In this document: positions 1 to 8,686 of the stretch, piece after piece
Numbering within the stretch: position 1 is the first letter of the stretch
Layout of the letters: each line of letters opens with the position of its first letter
NCBI RefSeq assembly: GCF_000422545.1
Contig: NZ_AULZ01000001.1
Span: 419,728 to 483,727, forward strand
DNA: 64,000 nt
Direction of reading: 5' to 3'
Source: Desulfocurvibacter africanus subsp. africanus DSM 2603
Lineage (GTDB): Bacteria; Desulfobacterota; Desulfovibrionia; Desulfovibrionales; Desulfovibrionaceae
Notes under the pieces: generated by a model
Database searches by the model: none
What the model saw: the letters and a program-made list of their open reading frames with translations, nothing else
Told to the model about the DNA's origin: nothing
Made by a program: the position numbers and the translations under genes

Positions 1-717
1 GCTGCGCAGTGGAAAGTAGCGGACGTTGAGCAGCCAGTTCTCCCAGCGTTTGCGCTGCTTGCTGCGCGCATTGGAGCTTAACCCGCCGCCGTCGAAGACG
101 CAGACGGGTACATCGGTGTAGGCCAGCCGGAATCCGTGCCTGAGCACTGAGCGCAGAAGCCACTCGCGGTCCGCGCAAATCGCGTAGCGCATGTCGAAAC
201 CGCCGATGGCCTCGAACACTCGCCGCGAGGCGAACATGGCCTGGTGGCACACGGTGTCGTAGAGCAGATCCCGAGGGTCGAGGATGCGCGTCCTAACCAA
301 GCGTTCCTCGGCCAACCAGGCGTTGTACACGTTGCCGTACACGATGTCGGCACGCCCGGCCGCGAGCTGCGCGGCCACGCGCGAGAGTATGTCCGGCGCG
401 GCCAGCCAATCCCCGCAGTTGAGAAAATAGACGTACTCGCCCCGGCACAGGCTCAAGGCCTTGTTCATGCCATCATAGACGCCCTTGTCCGGCTCGCTCC
501 TGAACATGGTCACGTGCGCCGCATTGCGCTCGACGATCTGCATGGTGCCGTCGGTGGAGGCCCCATCCAGGATCAGGTACTCGTACCCGCTGAAATCCTG
601 TATGGCCATGGAGCGGATGGTCCGCTCCAGGCTGTCGGCCCCGTTCCTCACGACGGTCACAATGCTGAAGAGTGGGCCGGAGTTGCCTTTTTCGGCCCAT
701 TGCCGCGCTCTGTGCAT
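1..717 (-). CDS. Family 2 glycosyltransferase, cut by the window edge
   Basis: The reading frame is open from an ATG at 717 to base 1, giving 239 codons with no stop, so the C-terminus lies outside the window. The start follows a GGAG element. The N-terminus reads FSIVTVVRNGADSLERTI and then LILDGASTDGT, the nucleotide-sugar binding half of a GT-A fold. Later come a FLNCGDW segment in the DxD position and a GGFD motif. The protein should add a sugar from a nucleotide donor to the lipid-linked repeat unit at the inner face of the membrane. It is the last visible gene of the exopolysaccharide operon, 39 bases after the previous gene. The acceptor and the sugar cannot be told from sequence. Confidence 0.85.
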   Translation of the reverse strand, partial: MHRARQWAEKGNSGPLFSIVTVVRNGADSLERTIRSMAIQDFSGYEYLILDGASTDGTMQIVERNAAHVTMFRSEPDKGVYDGMNKALSLCRGEYVYFLNCGDWLAAPDILSRVAAQLAAGRADIVYGNVYNAWLAEERLVRTRILDPRDLLYDTVCHQAMFASRRVFEAIGGFDMRYAICADREWLLRSVLRHGFRLAYTDVPVCVFDGGGLSSNARSKQRKRWENWLLNVRYFPLRS

Positions 718-756
718 GCACTTACTCCATAATCCGGCGGACAGGCTCCGCCTTGG

Positions 757-1650
757 TTAGCGCCGAGTTCCCCGAAGGGTCCGCATCCGCCAGGTGTCGG
801 TCTCCCGGCAGTATGTCACGGCCGGGGCTGTCAGTCCGCACAGACTGATGCGATCCAAGCCTCGCACGCGGGACATGGCCCGGCTGGCGAGCATGCGCGC
901 CTTGTCCAGATGACTGCCGGTCACCATGGCGTCCATTTCGCGCTCATAGCGCTCGAACGTCGCTGTTTTCTGGTTCCCATGCCTGCGGAAGGCCGCCAGC
1001 AAGGTGTCCACGAGCACAAGGTCGGTCTCGCGGGCGAAACGGGTCCATAGATCGAAGTCGGCTGCATAGCGATAGCGAGTGTCGAGCCCGCCGGCCTTGT
1101 CCCACAATGAGCGCCGCCAGAAGGTGGACTCCTGCTGGATGAACCTGTTGTCGCGGCCGTTGTAAAGCCCACGCTGGACCATGCGCCTGGGAAACGGCCC
1201 GACCATGTCCAGCTCCACGAGCATGCCCCGGCCGTTAAGTTTGATCTGATTGGAGGTCAGCCATTCCACCTGCGGGAACCGGCCGAACACCGTGGCCACG
1301 GTGGCCAGCGCGCCTGGCAGGTACATGTCATCGCTGTTGAGCCAGGCCATGACGCCGCCCGACGTCTCGGCGAAGCCCGCGTTGATGGCCTCGTATTGGC
1401 CGCCGTCCCGGCCCGAATCGTAACGGAAGGACACGCCCTGGCAGCGACAAGGCAGCTCCCCGCTGTCCACCATGCTCTTGAAGCGCGCCAGGATCTCTAC
1501 GGAGCCGTCCGAGGAGCCGCCGTCCTTGACCAGATAGTCGATGCGGAAATCGCCCTCCTGGGTCAGCACGCTCTCCAACGTCTTGGGCAGGAAAGCAGCC
1601 TGGTTGTAGGAAGGCGTGACTATGGCGAAAACAGGCTCGAACACGCTCAT
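757..1650 (-). CDS. Family 2 glycosyltransferase
   Basis: The product has 297 residues. The GT-A signature begins at residue 8 with FAIVTPSYNQAAFL, then VKDGGSSDGS near 42-51, and the DxD-type metal site NSDD at 105-108. A QES and DLWTRF segment follows, typical of WcaA-like GT2 enzymes. It is cytoplasmic and probably extends the polysaccharide repeat unit. Its ATG overlaps the stop codon of the upstream GT4 gene by four bases (ATGA), so the two are probably translationally coupled. Sugar specificity is unknown. Confidence 0.88.
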   Translation of the reverse strand: MSVFEPVFAIVTPSYNQAAFLPKTLESVLTQEGDFRIDYLVKDGGSSDGSVEILARFKSMVDSGELPCRCQGVSFRYDSGRDGGQYEAINAGFAETSGGVMAWLNSDDMYLPGALATVATVFGRFPQVEWLTSNQIKLNGRGMLVELDMVGPFPRRMVQRGLYNGRDNRFIQQESTFWRRSLWDKAGGLDTRYRYAADFDLWTRFARETDLVLVDTLLAAFRRHGNQKTATFERYEREMDAMVTGSHLDKARMLASRAMSRVRGLDRISLCGLTAPAVTYCRETDTWRMRTLRGTRR

Positions 1651-3290
1651 GGCCGAGCCTGCCCGTGTGCGGATTCATCCAGCAGCTCGGAGTACCAGTC
1701 CAGGTACTCGCGGGCCATGCGCTCCAGACCGTGACGCTCCTGGGCCGTGCGCGCCGCGCGCTCGCCCATGGCTCTGCGCCGATCTGCATCATGCAACAGT
1801 CTGCAAATACCGGCAGCCATGGCATCGGCATTGCCAGCCGGCACGAGGTAGCCGCTACGGCCGTCATCGATCTGCTCGGGCACGCCGCCCACGGCCGTGG
1901 CCACCACGGGCGTGCCGCAGGCCTGAGCCTCCAGCACCGTGTTCGGGTAATTGTCCTGCAAGGCAGCGTGCAGGAACACGTCCGCCGCTTGGTAATGCCG
2001 GGCGACCTGGGCCATGTCGGACACGAACCCCGCCGAGCGTATGGACCAGTTCTCGCCGCGTTCCTCGGCCATGTCGCCGCCCAGGCAAAGCAGGACGTGC
2101 TTGTCCGCAGTGCCCCGGCCCACGTCGGCGGCCGCCTTGAGAAAGGCTTGTCTGGCCGTGCCGAAGCCCTTGCGTGCGTTGTCCTTGCCGCCATGAGCCA
2201 TGTACAGCACAACCTTGTCGCTGGCCGTCAGGCCCAGGGCGGCCCTCACGTCCTGCCGGTTACCGGATCGGTTATCGGACCGGCCATCCAGTCGATAGCT
2301 CGGCCGGAAAACGTGCAGATCAATGCCGTTGCGCACCACCCTGGCCTGCGGCTCAAAGGGTGGGTAGGCCTGTAGCAGCCGATCCAGGAGCCAACGGCTC
2401 GGCGCTGCCACGTGCAGCTTGGCCCGGCGCAGAATGTTGCGCTTGCGCTTCCAGTTGAAGCCTGTTGCGTCACGCTTCACTGACGGGTAGGCCTGCAGGT
2501 CGGGACAGTTTCCGCAGCCGAAGCGGAAACGCTCGCAGCCCATGGCATAGGCGCAGTGACCGGTCACGATCCATTCGTCGTGCATGGTCACGACAGTCGG
2601 CAGCGACTGACTCAGGACCGGCAACTCGCGCAGGTCGAACCAGCCGCTGTGCAGCACGTGCGCGTGCAGGATGCCGGGCCTGAGCGGAGGCATTTCCAGC
2701 ATTTCCCGCGTGGCCGGATAGTGGAAATCCTCGCGGCCCGCGTGCGCGTCAAGGAAGCGGCTCGGCTCGGCCAGGTAGGACAGCCCGCGCGCCACGCCCG
2801 GCAGATAGCGCACCCGGCGCCGGATAAGCTCGTGCTCTAGCCTGCGCAGAGGCCCGGCCCATGAACCTCGCCTGCCGTCGTTGGGCAGGGCCATAACCCG
2901 CGGGTCGTCGCTGAACTTGACACCCACGGCCATGAACGCCTCAAGGCCGGCCGCGAGATATGCCTGGTGCAGTTGCCAGGCTATGCGCGCCGCGCCGCCG
3001 CGCGTGTCGAAGACATTGGCCTGCAGGATGGCCGGCAGGCGGGGTGTCTGATCATTGGACACTATACGCCTCTTGGATGCCCTGGAAGCCGGGAACGTTT
3101 CCGGTTCTTTGGTTGCTCTGGCCGCCTTGGACGCTGTGGCCGCCTTGGCGGCCTTGGGCTGTCTGGGCGTTTTTGCTTCCTTGGAAGTCTTGGTAGCTTT
3201 CGACGCCTTGGCTCCCTTGGGAGCCTTGGACGACTTAGGCCCTTTGGAAACCCTGGCGGCTTTGTTGGAATCCTTGCCTGCCGTGCTCAT
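1647..3290 (-). CDS. GT4 glycosyltransferase with a lysine-rich N-terminal tail
   Basis: The product has 547 residues from the ATG at 3290, which overlaps the flippase stop codon (ATGA). The catalytic part begins near residue 82 (LQANVFDTRGGAAR). It has a cysteine-containing insert (GHCAYAMGC, then GCGNCP), a VRNGIDLHVFRP stretch and the retaining-GT4 signature NYPNTVLEAQACGTPVVAT with the expected E-x7-E spacing. Residues 1 to about 75 are unusual: almost only Lys, Ala, Ser, Thr and Pro in SKxxK-like units, resembling a histone H1 tail. The tail is in frame, shares the gene's start and is encoded by CCTTGG-type short repeats. It could bind acidic phospholipid or polymer, or be a slippage-expanded linker; that is inference. 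The enzyme itself should act on the growing glycan at the inner membrane. Confidence 0.85.
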   Translation of the reverse strand: MSTAGKDSNKAARVSKGPKSSKAPKGAKASKATKTSKEAKTPRQPKAAKAATASKAARATKEPETFPASRASKRRIVSNDQTPRLPAILQANVFDTRGGAARIAWQLHQAYLAAGLEAFMAVGVKFSDDPRVMALPNDGRRGSWAGPLRRLEHELIRRRVRYLPGVARGLSYLAEPSRFLDAHAGREDFHYPATREMLEMPPLRPGILHAHVLHSGWFDLRELPVLSQSLPTVVTMHDEWIVTGHCAYAMGCERFRFGCGNCPDLQAYPSVKRDATGFNWKRKRNILRRAKLHVAAPSRWLLDRLLQAYPPFEPQARVVRNGIDLHVFRPSYRLDGRSDNRSGNRQDVRAALGLTASDKVVLYMAHGGKDNARKGFGTARQAFLKAAADVGRGTADKHVLLCLGGDMAEERGENWSIRSAGFVSDMAQVARHYQAADVFLHAALQDNYPNTVLEAQACGTPVVATAVGGVPEQIDDGRSGYLVPAGNADAMAAGICRLLHDADRRRAMGERAARTAQERHGLERMAREYLDWYSELLDESAHGQARP

Positions 3291-4831
3291 GGCTGCCTCC
3301 CGGAGAGAAGCCTGAAGCGGGCGAACAAAGGCGAGGCATATTCCACGGCCTGGCCCAGTTCGTCGCGGTTTATGGCCCCCGTGAAGCAGGCCAGGAGCAG
3401 GAAGAGGGTCGAAGTGGCGGCCATGACCGCCAGCAGGGACAGCATGCCCGTGGCCAAGGGCGCCAGGAGCAGATAGGCCAGCACTGCGGCCGCGGCCCCG
3501 GCGGACAGCGGCGGCAGGTAGGAACGCCTGACAAGGGAAAGCAGATCGTAGCCCAGCACGCGGTTGTTCGCGTACCAGACGAACACCGGCCCCACCAACA
3601 GGTTGCTGCCCAGGAAGGCCAGGGCCACGCCGCTCACGCCCAGGGCCTTGCCCAGAGGATAGACCAGGGCCAGGTTGATCAGGGCCGTGCAGATCGAGAA
3701 CAGGCCCGTGACCTTGGGCCTGCCCATCCCGTCTACCACGATGGACGGGATGTTGGTGAAGGCGTCCACCAGCAGCGCGGCGGTGATGATCGTGACCACC
3801 AGGCCGGCCTGGGCCGCGAACTCCTCGCCCATCCAGAAGCCCAGGAAGCGGTTGCCGAAGAGCATGAGCGGCAGGCAGACGCATATGGCGATGGTGGTGA
3901 TGAGCCGGGAGGCCTTGAGGTACAGGGCCACGATGGCCTTGTGGTCCTGCTTGCCCTGGAACCCGCTGACCACCGGCAGGATGACCGAGCCCACGAGATA
4001 GGTCACCGTCATAAGCTTGCGCACGAGACTGAAGGGCACCACGTAGTAGGTCACCCAGGACAGGCCGAGAATGGCGCCCGTGAGCAGGCGGTCGGCCTGG
4101 AAACGCAGCACGCCCGACAGGCGGCTAAGGGATGAGTACAGGCCGAAGCGCAGGATGGTCTTGAGCGGCCCGGGCCGAAAGACCGGCCGCAGGCGGATGC
4201 CGGGCAGGAGCCGCCGGCAGATGACCATGTAAGTCAAAACACCCAGCAGGGGCACGGCCACGTTGACCAGCACGACCTCCAGCAGGCCGTAACCCAGGAT
4301 CAGCAGGCCGACCATGGACAGGGTCGTCAGCAGGTTCATGGCCATGGTCACCCTGCTGCTCACGTCGTAACGGTTGAGGCCCCAAGGTATGGACTGCATG
4401 GCCGTGACGAGCATGGTCAGCACGAAGCCCACCGAGCCGACCCGGAAGGCGGCCATGGCTGTTTCCTGCAGCTCCGGGGGCACCTTGAGGAAGCGCGTGG
4501 CCAGCACGTCGGCCAGGCCGAAGATGACCGCGCCGCCGGCCAGGCCCAGCAGCAGGTAAAGCAGCATGGTCGAACCTATGATGTCGTTGACCTGCGCCAG
4601 GTCGCCCTTGGCGCGGTACTCGGCCACGTACTTGGTCATTGCCTGGCCCAGGTTCAACTCCAGCATGGCGAAATAGCCGATTACGGCCAGGATGAGCACA
4701 AGGATGCCGTAGGATTCGGTGCCCAGCCTGGCCACGATGTAAGGCAGAAAAACAAAATTGATGCCGATGGAAAAGACCCAGCTCGCGGTGTTGAACAGGG
4801 CGTTGTGCAAGGTCTGATGTTTTTTGGCCAT
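3287..4831 (-). CDS. Wzx-type polysaccharide flippase
   Basis: The product is a 514-residue, strongly hydrophobic protein with about 12 to 14 predicted membrane segments. It begins MAKKHQTLHNALFNTASWVFSIGIN, the pattern of polysaccharide-biosynthesis/MATE-like exporters. It should flip the undecaprenyl-linked repeat unit across the inner membrane. It lies between the ligase/polymerase gene, 14 bases upstream, and the GT4 gene, which it overlaps. Together with the Wzz-like and Wza-like proteins this indicates a Wzx/Wzy-dependent pathway. An AGGAGC-type site precedes the ATG. Confidence 0.85.
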   Translation of the reverse strand: MAKKHQTLHNALFNTASWVFSIGINFVFLPYIVARLGTESYGILVLILAVIGYFAMLELNLGQAMTKYVAEYRAKGDLAQVNDIIGSTMLLYLLLGLAGGAVIFGLADVLATRFLKVPPELQETAMAAFRVGSVGFVLTMLVTAMQSIPWGLNRYDVSSRVTMAMNLLTTLSMVGLLILGYGLLEVVLVNVAVPLLGVLTYMVICRRLLPGIRLRPVFRPGPLKTILRFGLYSSLSRLSGVLRFQADRLLTGAILGLSWVTYYVVPFSLVRKLMTVTYLVGSVILPVVSGFQGKQDHKAIVALYLKASRLITTIAICVCLPLMLFGNRFLGFWMGEEFAAQAGLVVTIITAALLVDAFTNIPSIVVDGMGRPKVTGLFSICTALINLALVYPLGKALGVSGVALAFLGSNLLVGPVFVWYANNRVLGYDLLSLVRRSYLPPLSAGAAAAVLAYLLLAPLATGMLSLLAVMAATSTLFLLLACFTGAINRDELGQAVEYASPLFARFRLLSGRQP

Positions 4832-4845
4832 TCAAGCTCCTTGGG

Positions 4846-6351
4846 CTAGGTGGTGCGCGCTCCGGAGAGGCTTTCGGCCCTCTCCGGCATGGGTTCGCTG
4901 AACGCCTGACCCTCCAGGGCGGCCCTGCGCAGCTCCAAAGCCACCAGGTTCCTGATGAGCACGAGGAACAGCACCAGCATGTAGGACTGGTGCCGGTACG
5001 AAAAAACCGGGCCGGTCAGGAGCATGGGCAGCCAGACCCCGAACACCGCGGCGAGGCCGGCCACCAGCGGCCGCGCTGGACTGTCCGGCATGTCACGCCA
5101 GTAGCGACCGAGCCGGCGCATCGTATCGAAACCCAGCCAGAGAATGAACAGCAGTCCGGGCAGGCCCAGCTTCATCCAGATATATAGGAAACCGTTATGC
5201 ACGACCTCCGTGGGCTGGTTCTCCTCAAGCCAGCCTCCCACCAATTCGCTCGGCACCGGAGAATGCTTTGAACCTATGCCCAGCCCTCGCACCGGCTGCT
5301 CCAGAAGGTCCTGCAACGTGTACCAAGCCTCCAGCTTGTGGTGCAGGTTGGAGTGCTGGCGCGTGTCGAAGAAGGTGGTGAAGCGCGCGCCGATACGCGC
5401 CAGCTCCCCGGACAAACCTCGTTCGCCATAAACCGCGCCCATGATGGCCAAGGGCACTGCCAGGGCCAGGCCCAGCAAGGCGTAGCGCACGAAACGCGCT
5501 CGCGCGATGCGGTCCGACCAGCGCCAGAGCAGCAGCCCGCCCAGGACCAGGCCGAGCCAGTGCGCGCGGCGGAAGGCGAACAATAGCGCGCCCAGCAAGG
5601 GCAGCGCGCCCAGCACAAGGAAGGCGTGCTGGCGTCCGCGCATTCTGCCGGTGGCCAGCAGTGCGGCCGCCAGGAACAACATGACCGAAAAGGCCATTAG
5701 TTCAGCCGAGTCGCGGCTGACGATGGTGTAGCTCTCGTAGATGAAGCCGCGTCCAGCAGCGAAGTAGGCCAACAGCAGGGCCGCTTTGACCGCACAGGCA
5801 GCGAAGAAAATGGCCAGGAATCGCCCGATGTGCTGGTAGGAGTCCAGGATGTTGGCGCAGATGAAGAAGCACAGCAGCGGGTAGATCCAGCGTGTGGAGT
5901 CCGTCTGCAGGTCTTCCAGGGGCCAGCCGCCGGCTTGGCCCGTCAGCCAGCCAAGAGCGATAATCCCGGCGAAAGCCACGATCCCCCAGGTCGAGACCAG
6001 GGATTTGCGCCGTTCCAGCAGAACCCTGCGAAAAAAGGTCAGCAGGGCCAGAAACAACAGGAAGCTGACCGTGGCCGGCGGAAATCCCGGCGGGTCCGGG
6101 TCGAGGATGGTCAGTGTCCTGCCGGGAATGCCATCGACCGTATCGGTGATGAACACGATCATGGCGAAAAAGATGCCCAGGCCGTACTCCGGCCTGAACA
6201 TGGCCACGGCCGCCGCGGCTATGCCGATGGCCCCGCCCAGTGCGGCCTTGAGCGGCAGGAAGGCCAAGCCCGCCGCCGTCATCAGGCCGAGAAAGGAGAT
6301 TGCCGCCAAGCCCAGCCCCTGGCGCGCGGCCGTCGCCTCGCGTGTAGTCAT
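4846..6351 (-). CDS. O-antigen ligase / Wzy polymerase family protein
   Basis: The product is a 501-residue polytopic membrane protein with a large periplasmic loop containing HSNLHHKLEAWYTL and, further on, GLGIGSKHS and VHNGFLYIWMKLGLPG. This arrangement is typical of the Wzy_C/O-antigen ligase family. It should polymerise flipped repeat units in the periplasm, or ligate polymer to an acceptor. Sequence cannot separate these roles, but the operon has no other polymerase candidate, so Wzy is the likelier job. The flippase follows 14 bases later. Confidence 0.82.
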   Translation of the reverse strand: MTTREATAARQGLGLAAISFLGLMTAAGLAFLPLKAALGGAIGIAAAAVAMFRPEYGLGIFFAMIVFITDTVDGIPGRTLTILDPDPPGFPPATVSFLLFLALLTFFRRVLLERRKSLVSTWGIVAFAGIIALGWLTGQAGGWPLEDLQTDSTRWIYPLLCFFICANILDSYQHIGRFLAIFFAACAVKAALLLAYFAAGRGFIYESYTIVSRDSAELMAFSVMLFLAAALLATGRMRGRQHAFLVLGALPLLGALLFAFRRAHWLGLVLGGLLLWRWSDRIARARFVRYALLGLALAVPLAIMGAVYGERGLSGELARIGARFTTFFDTRQHSNLHHKLEAWYTLQDLLEQPVRGLGIGSKHSPVPSELVGGWLEENQPTEVVHNGFLYIWMKLGLPGLLFILWLGFDTMRRLGRYWRDMPDSPARPLVAGLAAVFGVWLPMLLTGPVFSYRHQSYMLVLFLVLIRNLVALELRRAALEGQAFSEPMPERAESLSGARTT

Positions 6352-6396
6352 GACCGCAATCCTCCCTTGTGCGAGCCGCTGTTCAAAGCAGTGAAC

Positions 6397-7626
6397 CTAT
6401 TCACGGACATTCTGCGTGGCATGCATGACTCCTCGCGCGACCAGCAGGTCGCGATAGATGGCCACGAGCTTTTCCTGCTCGCTGGCCCAAGCGTGCCGCA
6501 GCGCCACTACCCGTCCCAGCCCAAGGATGGACTGGCGCTCGGCCGGGTCGTCCATGGCCCGGCGGATGGTTTGCGTCAGGCTGCTGACGTTGCCAGGCTC
6601 GAAGAAGAACAGCGTGCCGTCGTTGAAGTAGTCCCGCACGCCGCGCGTGTCTGGAGCTACCGCGGGCACGCCCTTGGATAAGTATTCGAGAATGCGCGTG
6701 GGCAGGTTCAACTCCGTGAACCTGTAGCGCTTGTTGGGAATCACGCCGAGATCCGCCTCGGGAATGACCCGCGCGATCTCCTCCAGGGCCACGCGGCCGC
6801 GATAGTCGACGCTTTCCTCCAGGCCCAGCTCGTCGCGCCTGCGCAGGAACTCCTGCACGAAATCACCCTCGCCGTAGACCACCAGCTCCACGGCCCGGCC
6901 TTCGGCGCGTAGCGCGGCCACGGCTTGCAGCAACGAATCCAGTCCGTGCCGTTCCACGATGGTGCCGTGGTACATGAGCCTGAAAGGCCCTTCTCCCACG
7001 GGCCGCATCCGCGGTTCGGGCCAATCCCCGAACACGCTCTCGTCAGGCGAATTCAGGACCACGCCCATGCGTTCGACCGGGCAGCCGCGCGAGACGAACA
7101 GCACCCGGAAGGCCTCGTTGGCCGTTATGCAATGGTCGGCGTAGTTCATGGCCCAGCGCTCGATGCCGAGCAGACCGCGTATGGCCGGATGGTTTTCCGC
7201 CAAGCCGTATTTGCTCATGTAGACCTCGGGCATGGGATCGTGCAGGTCCAGGACGACCTTGGCGCCCATGAGCTTCGGCACGGCTGCGGCGGCCACGATG
7301 AAGTCTGGCATGTTGTGCGCGTGCACCACGTCCCAACGCCTGGACGGCGCGTGGCGGGCCAGGTGCGCCGCGGCCAGGCCGATGAAGCTCGCGTATTGAT
7401 AGATGTAGCGCAGCTTGCCGGTGCGCTTGCGGCGCACGGGCAGTCGGTGCACGTTAACGCCTTTGACCACCTCGCGGGCGGGTTCCCCTGGCTCGCGCAG
7501 GCAGACGATATCCACCTCCATGCCCCGGCGTTCCAGGGCCTCGGCGTCCCGGCGCACGCGCGGGTCGTCTGGGTAATTGGAGAACACGACCATGCAGACC
7601 TTGCCCTGCAGCAGGCCGGCGGTCAT
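6397..7626 (-). CDS. GT4 glycosyltransferase
   Basis: The product has 409 residues from the ATG at 7626, which overlaps the upstream GT2 stop (ATGA). The N-terminal half has VCMVVFSNYPDDPRVRRDAEAL, split here as SNYPDDPRV and RRDAEALERRG, the donor-family hallmark of WfcD/exosortase-associated GT4 enzymes. A DVVHAHNMPDF segment follows. The C-terminal half has LMYHGTIVERHGLD and the NLPTRILEYLSKGVPAVAPD region with the conserved glutamate. It is probably a cytoplasmic or membrane-associated retaining transferase in the exopolysaccharide pathway; donor and acceptor are unknown. Confidence 0.87.
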   Translation of the reverse strand: MTAGLLQGKVCMVVFSNYPDDPRVRRDAEALERRGMEVDIVCLREPGEPAREVVKGVNVHRLPVRRKRTGKLRYIYQYASFIGLAAAHLARHAPSRRWDVVHAHNMPDFIVAAAAVPKLMGAKVVLDLHDPMPEVYMSKYGLAENHPAIRGLLGIERWAMNYADHCITANEAFRVLFVSRGCPVERMGVVLNSPDESVFGDWPEPRMRPVGEGPFRLMYHGTIVERHGLDSLLQAVAALRAEGRAVELVVYGEGDFVQEFLRRRDELGLEESVDYRGRVALEEIARVIPEADLGVIPNKRYRFTELNLPTRILEYLSKGVPAVAPDTRGVRDYFNDGTLFFFEPGNVSSLTQTIRRAMDDPAERQSILGLGRVVALRHAWASEQEKLVAIYRDLLVARGVMHATQNVRE

Positions 7627-8543
7627 CTCTGCACCCCCATGCCGCGCCAAAAGAGCGCGCGCAGCCGCGTAAGCTGTTCGCGGCGGTGGTATGCGGCCAC
7701 ATTCTCGGGGATGCGCTCCTCGGGGTTGCCCGCGCAGTAGCCAGCCAGCCTGGTCAGGCTGCCCACGACGTAAGGCTTCTCGGCCAGTCGATAGAGGATC
7801 TTGACCGCCTCGTAGGCCGGATGGGTGCGCAGGGCGCTGTCGGCTTGGCCCTGGCGGAAGCGCGCCGCGAGGATGCCCTTGTTGCCGCCCGTGCGCTTGT
7901 GGTGGTGCACGACGAGATCCGGGAATGCCCTCACCTGCCAGCCTTTCATGCGCGCCACGATCTCGGCCAGGGCGTCCTCGCTGCCGCACTTGAGCGGCAT
8001 GAGCCCGCCGATTTCCTCGAAGCACTCGCGGCGGAAGAACTGCACGGCGCCGCACACGCTCCAGGGCTTGGACAGCACCCGGTAACGCCGCTTGCCGTCA
8101 TGGTCGTAGCGCCGCACGCCGCCGGCCAGCCCCAACTTCGGCTCCCGCAGCATGCGCCGCATGACCGTCTCGTAGTAGGTCTGGCCCAGGGTGATGTCCG
8201 CGTCCAGGTTGCCGATGAACTCGTAGTCCACGCCCGCCAACTCCCGCACTCCCGCGCTGAAGGCCCGCACCTTGGAGCCGAAGTTGTATGTCGCGTCGGA
8301 CGATCGCGAGACAAGGCGCAGGAACGGCAGCCGCTTGGCCATATCGCGCACCACTCCCGCCGTATTATCCGTGCTCCCGTCGTCCACCACGACCCAACGT
8401 TCGGGCAGCCGCGTCTGGCGCGCCACGGCCGCGATGGTCCGGCCGATGGTGCTTTCTTCGTTACGGGCCGGCGTGACCAGCGCGTAGCGCATTGGCGTTT
8501 CCATATCCGTCTCGTTATCCATGAGCATTGCCAAAGCCAGCAT
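7623..8543 (-). CDS. Family 2 glycosyltransferase
   Basis: The product has 306 residues. The chosen ATG at 8543 has an AAGGAG five bases upstream; in-frame ATGs a few codons later are less well placed. The GT-A motifs are YALVTPARNEESTIGRT, VVVDDGSTDNT and FIGNLDADITLG (the DxD). The downstream FFRRECFEEIGG is typical of GT2 enzymes. It belongs to the exopolysaccharide operon and its stop overlaps the next GT4 gene. Its substrates cannot be assigned. Confidence 0.87.
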   Translation of the reverse strand: MLALAMLMDNETDMETPMRYALVTPARNEESTIGRTIAAVARQTRLPERWVVVDDGSTDNTAGVVRDMAKRLPFLRLVSRSSDATYNFGSKVRAFSAGVRELAGVDYEFIGNLDADITLGQTYYETVMRRMLREPKLGLAGGVRRYDHDGKRRYRVLSKPWSVCGAVQFFRRECFEEIGGLMPLKCGSEDALAEIVARMKGWQVRAFPDLVVHHHKRTGGNKGILAARFRQGQADSALRTHPAYEAVKILYRLAEKPYVVGSLTRLAGYCAGNPEERIPENVAAYHRREQLTRLRALFWRGMGVQR

Positions 8544-8686
8544 GTCTCCTTCCCTCCTCCATGTGCGGTGCTCGACGCGCCGCTTGCGTTGCGCGCTTGC
8601 GGCCGGGCGCAAGCGCCGGGCGGCGCACAAAGGCAAATGAGGCGCGTCAGGCCGATCCCGGCAGGCCACGCGCGAACTTCGCGGCC

